Both the position numbers and the translations under genes were made by a program. The notes beneath the pieces are model-generated. The model was not told the origin of the DNA, did no database searches, and was given only the letters and a program-made list of their open reading frames with translations. 64,000 nucleotides of DNA, taken from assembly GCA_946811695.1 (NCBI GenBank), contig OX328132.1, positions 96,410,022-96,474,021 of the forward strand. Direction: 5' to 3'. Positions 60,946 to 64,000 of the stretch are shown piece by piece (positions within the stretch are counted from its first letter, which is position 1; every line of letters begins with the position of its first letter). This DNA is from Gonocerus acuteangulatus (Eukaryota > Arthropoda > Insecta > Hemiptera > Coreidae).

Positions 60946-63269
60946 TCAAAGATTCTCATAATCGTATTTTTTGCAATATTTAAAGTACAATATCTCAAAA
61001 GGGCCTAAGTCGACAATTATGAAATTTATACAGATAAAACCAATTTGTGACATAAACAAATGATATCATTTTGGTGACTGAGACTCAACTGGTTCTAGAG
61101 TTATAGTGTATCAAAGTGTTTTTTCTTTAATTTCAAAACTATTAAGAAAACACAATGCATGAACAAACTCAAGAGCATATTGTTCTGATAATATTAGTGT
61201 TTATTCTGTTTTGATATCTATGAAACTAAGAGAGTTAGATACATTTATGTGAAACTTGTTTTCGGACAAAACGTAGTTAAAATGCAAACTTAAAATGATT
61301 GTCAACAAAAAAAATTATGACCCAGAAAATCTGTTTACTGCAGGTATGAACTCAACTAGTATAGGAGAATAACTAGTAAAAAAAATTAGGAAAATCAAAA
61401 ATGTTGAGCAACAAATTTTATGAAATTTGGGTGATTTCAAATGGATTGACCCAGTACTTATAGTTGTCCTAGTGAGGTATTGATATACAAAACCGACCTA
61501 TTGTTAGGTCAAACTGCATATCTGTTGATAGGTTTTGTATTAGATCCTCTCAGGACCTGCCATGTGGAATTCTAGAAATGGATTGTTTCAATGGTCCTTC
61601 TTGACTAGAAGCTCTATCCAGGAAAAGGGTTTAGCCCTTGTGTAATTCAACTTAATTAACCAACAAGATATGTTAAACCTTTGGTTTACCACTGAAGGTT
61701 CAAGGAACATATCCTTAGGTTATAATAACCTGAAGCTTGCTGAAGGATTGAGTGCACTCAAATTTAAAGCCAATTGCTTCTAATAACAAGTATGTACATC
61801 TTGGAACATTCTCTAGTCGACAACTTCATCATAATTACAGTCCCTTAGTTTCAGACTGAGAGCAATTAATGCGAAATTCTCAAAGACCCTATTTCTAATA
61901 TAAACTTCACTGAACTCCGGTATTCACTATCAAGTATATCTATTCCATGTAATATTATGATATTTGAGATAATTTACCTCTTGTTTAACTCTGAAAGGTT
62001 TAAAAACACGTTCATATAGAATCCCCCGCCCCTGAGCAGAATACTTAATTGAATCATTTATTTTTAAAAACAAAAGGTTTTTATTATTAAGTTATCATTT
62101 ATGGGGAAAAAATGTTTTTCTCAATTTACGCCTCGATCCCGGCAGTGCCTTACAAGCAATATTCAGAACTGCTTTTAACTCTTTAAAAGCGGTTAGCAAC
62201 CTAAGCTATTCGCAGAATCCATGAGACGACGTCACCTGAACATACCCTTCGCCTGCTAAGCGATTTGTTAAGTGAAGGTAGCCAAGACAAAGGCTCAATA
62301 CTACATTACCTACAAAACAATGGTGTATGTGACCTTATTTGAAAGACAAAAAGCTGAGAAATCAGTCAACTTGTTATAACAAAAGTACGATTACAAAGAA
62401 CATTTTTATAATTGTAACAAGCGTATTTTCTTTTACCGTGTTTTCTATTTTTGATCAGGATAAGATTGATAAAGTATAAAAGTGGAGTAAAGGGGGCTGT
62501 TATATGTAAGAGGGTATAACTAGCCGATCTCGAATCCTGGCTGATTCCAGAAATCTATTCGAAATCCTTTTTCTAAAGAGCCCTTATTCTTCCTATCTTC
62601 ATACATCTTTCTGAACCCTTCTTATTTGAAGATGCATATAACATCGAATCTCTTTTTACATAAGCGATGTTAAGTTTAACTGGAAACCATCAGATTTCCT
62701 TATCTCATTAAACTTTTCTAGTATAATATTATAAGGAAATATTCATATTTCTGAGGAAATTGTCAAACCCATAATAAGTTTTATTGAGTTGAGGTTTTGA
62801 TCATTTAGACGCAGTGAAGCAGGATTCTTGAGAATTTCTTTTGATCCACTCCGATTGATACTTGTTACCTTGTTGAGGACCATGGAGTCTGTTGCGTTAA
62901 CATGCTTTAGTCACTAATGAGATGCCTTCCTGTTGATGTAAGCACAGGCAAGAAGTAGGGTCCCTGTCAATTCACATTTTAAGTAAAGGACATCTTATTC
63001 TAAAAATTCTCTGATTGAGCTTTCATTCCCATACCAATAAGCATTGTGAGTGAGATTCAGTGAATTGAAGACTTAAGAAAGCTACTCTAGCTCCAATAGG
63101 GACTCAGGAATATGCAGATGTCCGGGGCCTCTTTCCCTTTCATCTCGCCGGCCTCGCTTAGCTCTTAACTCTATTAGATCTCACGAGGCCTGGACTCAGA
63201 GTTCCTCGTCGGTCCTCACAAACTCAATAAACTCTCATACTAACTCCTTGTTTATTTTATCTATTCCCA
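60942..63269. other. Unassigned sequence, less AT-rich
   Basis: I looked for exons, tRNAs, terminal repeats and tandem arrays and found none. This is the longest stretch without obvious repeats and is the likeliest place for unrecognised single-copy sequence. Confidence 0.4.
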
Positions 63270-63413
63270 TGGTTTATGTTAGCGTGTTTTCTCCCTCTCT
63301 CTCAAAAAGGAGGAAACCAGCTATTGGCGTCGACCCGATGATGAAAGCCTGAGGCGCCACTGAGAAATGTCCACGTTTCAGAATCCGTAGATCACACAAT
63401 ACCGGTGGTTCAA

Positions 63414-63478
<65 letters not shown>
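63270..63478 (+). mobile_element. Palindrome-headed repeat family, head-only copy
   Basis: GCGTGTTTTCTCCCTCTCTC...AGGAGGAAACCAGC, CGTTTCAGAATCCG and GGTGGTTCAAATATATA, then a 60-base TA tract. The order matches the family head. Downstream of the tract the family core is replaced by other sequence. Confidence 0.65.
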
Positions 63479-63481
<3 letters not shown>

Positions 63482-64000
63482 GGCGTGACGTAACTGGCAA
63501 CGAAATACTTAAGGAGGTGACAGTAGACATCAAATGAAACACAAATGGTCCTTTGGTCTAAGGGTAAATTCCCATCTGGGAAGGGGAAAATTTAAATTTT
63601 GTGTTTTTTTAGGTAAACCAAGTTTTTTGTTGAATAGAAAGTAATAACTGTTTAAGGTATGTAATTCAGCGTATTAAATTGCAGCGTCGTAAACTAGACA
63701 AAAAGTACTTGAAGAACAAGTAGACTTTGTCGATTATAAAACCATTGAAAGGGGACTAAAACGCAGTTTGAATATGCAAACTTATTTTTTGGGGGATAAA
63801 TTATGGATAATTATTTTTGTCAATTTCTATCAAACACAAAATTGAAAATAAATTTTAAATAAACAAAATATTTTCTTTTATTCAATAATAAATAAATAGA
63901 TTCTTTTATACAATAATAATAAAATATATTGTTGGTTATCGATCATTTTAAATTTGCCCTCCACCCTGGGCAAGACATTCTCTCACCCAAAGCACAACCC
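63479..64000. other. Possible start of another element, otherwise unassigned
   Basis: ACAGGGCGTGACGTAACTGG directly after the TA tract resembles a mariner-type terminal repeat. The window ends before a partner could be found. AT-rich sequence follows. Confidence 0.3.

Noticed and set aside
61480..61560. Possible ACAAAACC/GGTTTTGT hairpin
   Set aside because: Only 8-9 bp pair across a long loop; not beyond chance.

Overview
The window looks like gene-poor nuclear DNA from an invertebrate animal, most likely an arthropod. It is very AT-rich, full of (TA)n microsatellites, and built almost wholly from transposable elements and their debris. I find no intact host protein gene, no functional tRNA or rRNA gene, and no bacterial or CRISPR features. 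The arthropod placement is an inference from repeat style (Jockey-like and R2-like LINEs, hAT/piggyBac/mariner-type elements, tRNA- and 5S-headed SINEs, Penelope-type hammerhead motifs); no single feature proves it.

Layout. 1-12 kb: AT-rich sequence with a perfect 22-bp hairpin, an inverted pair of hammerhead-ribozyme-bearing repeats (3.16-3.83 kb) and a 150-bp tandem repeat (6.4-7.0 kb). 12.4-20 kb: a 1.5-kb hAT-type non-autonomous element with a perfect 8-bp target duplication; then two ~0.92-kb inverted arms (14.49-15.42 and 19.06-19.99 kb) enclosing a 385-bp near-perfect hairpin, a LINE RNase H relic and a long-TIR mariner-like element with another foldback nested in it. 20-30 kb: two SINEs, a 1.2-kb composite inverted repeat, three 183-bp tandem units, a 254-bp hAT MITE, GC-rich palindromic blocks and a foldback with a hammerhead-like loop. 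31.5-42.3 kb: a tRNA SINE, a 5'-truncated Jockey-like LINE with a 14-bp target duplication, two 5S-derived SINE copies, a second copy of the large hAT element, a piggyBac relic bounded by TTAA/TTAT, a 42-bp minisatellite and a second copy of the 253-bp hAT MITE.

43.4-50 kb: a family of palindrome-headed repeats in inverted orientation, then a truncated R2-like (restriction-like-endonuclease) LINE bounded by ~1.07-kb near-identical direct repeats; one reading is an exceptionally long target-site duplication. 50-64 kb: another hAT MITE with a perfect TSD, a foldback, further copies of the palindrome-headed family, minisatellites (including a 93/80-bp array), a pogo-like element and two more tRNA SINEs.

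The strongest recurring theme is a set of eight hammerhead-like motifs. Several have an intact CUGANGA...GAAA...(G)UH core and a tiny, often palindromic stem III, as described for ribozymes of Penelope-like elements. One lies within the 3' part of a tRNA SINE, one downstream of another, and one in the loop of a foldback element. A second theme is module sharing: 5S-headed and tRNA-headed SINEs carry the same body, and SINE-type tails also sit inside hAT elements.
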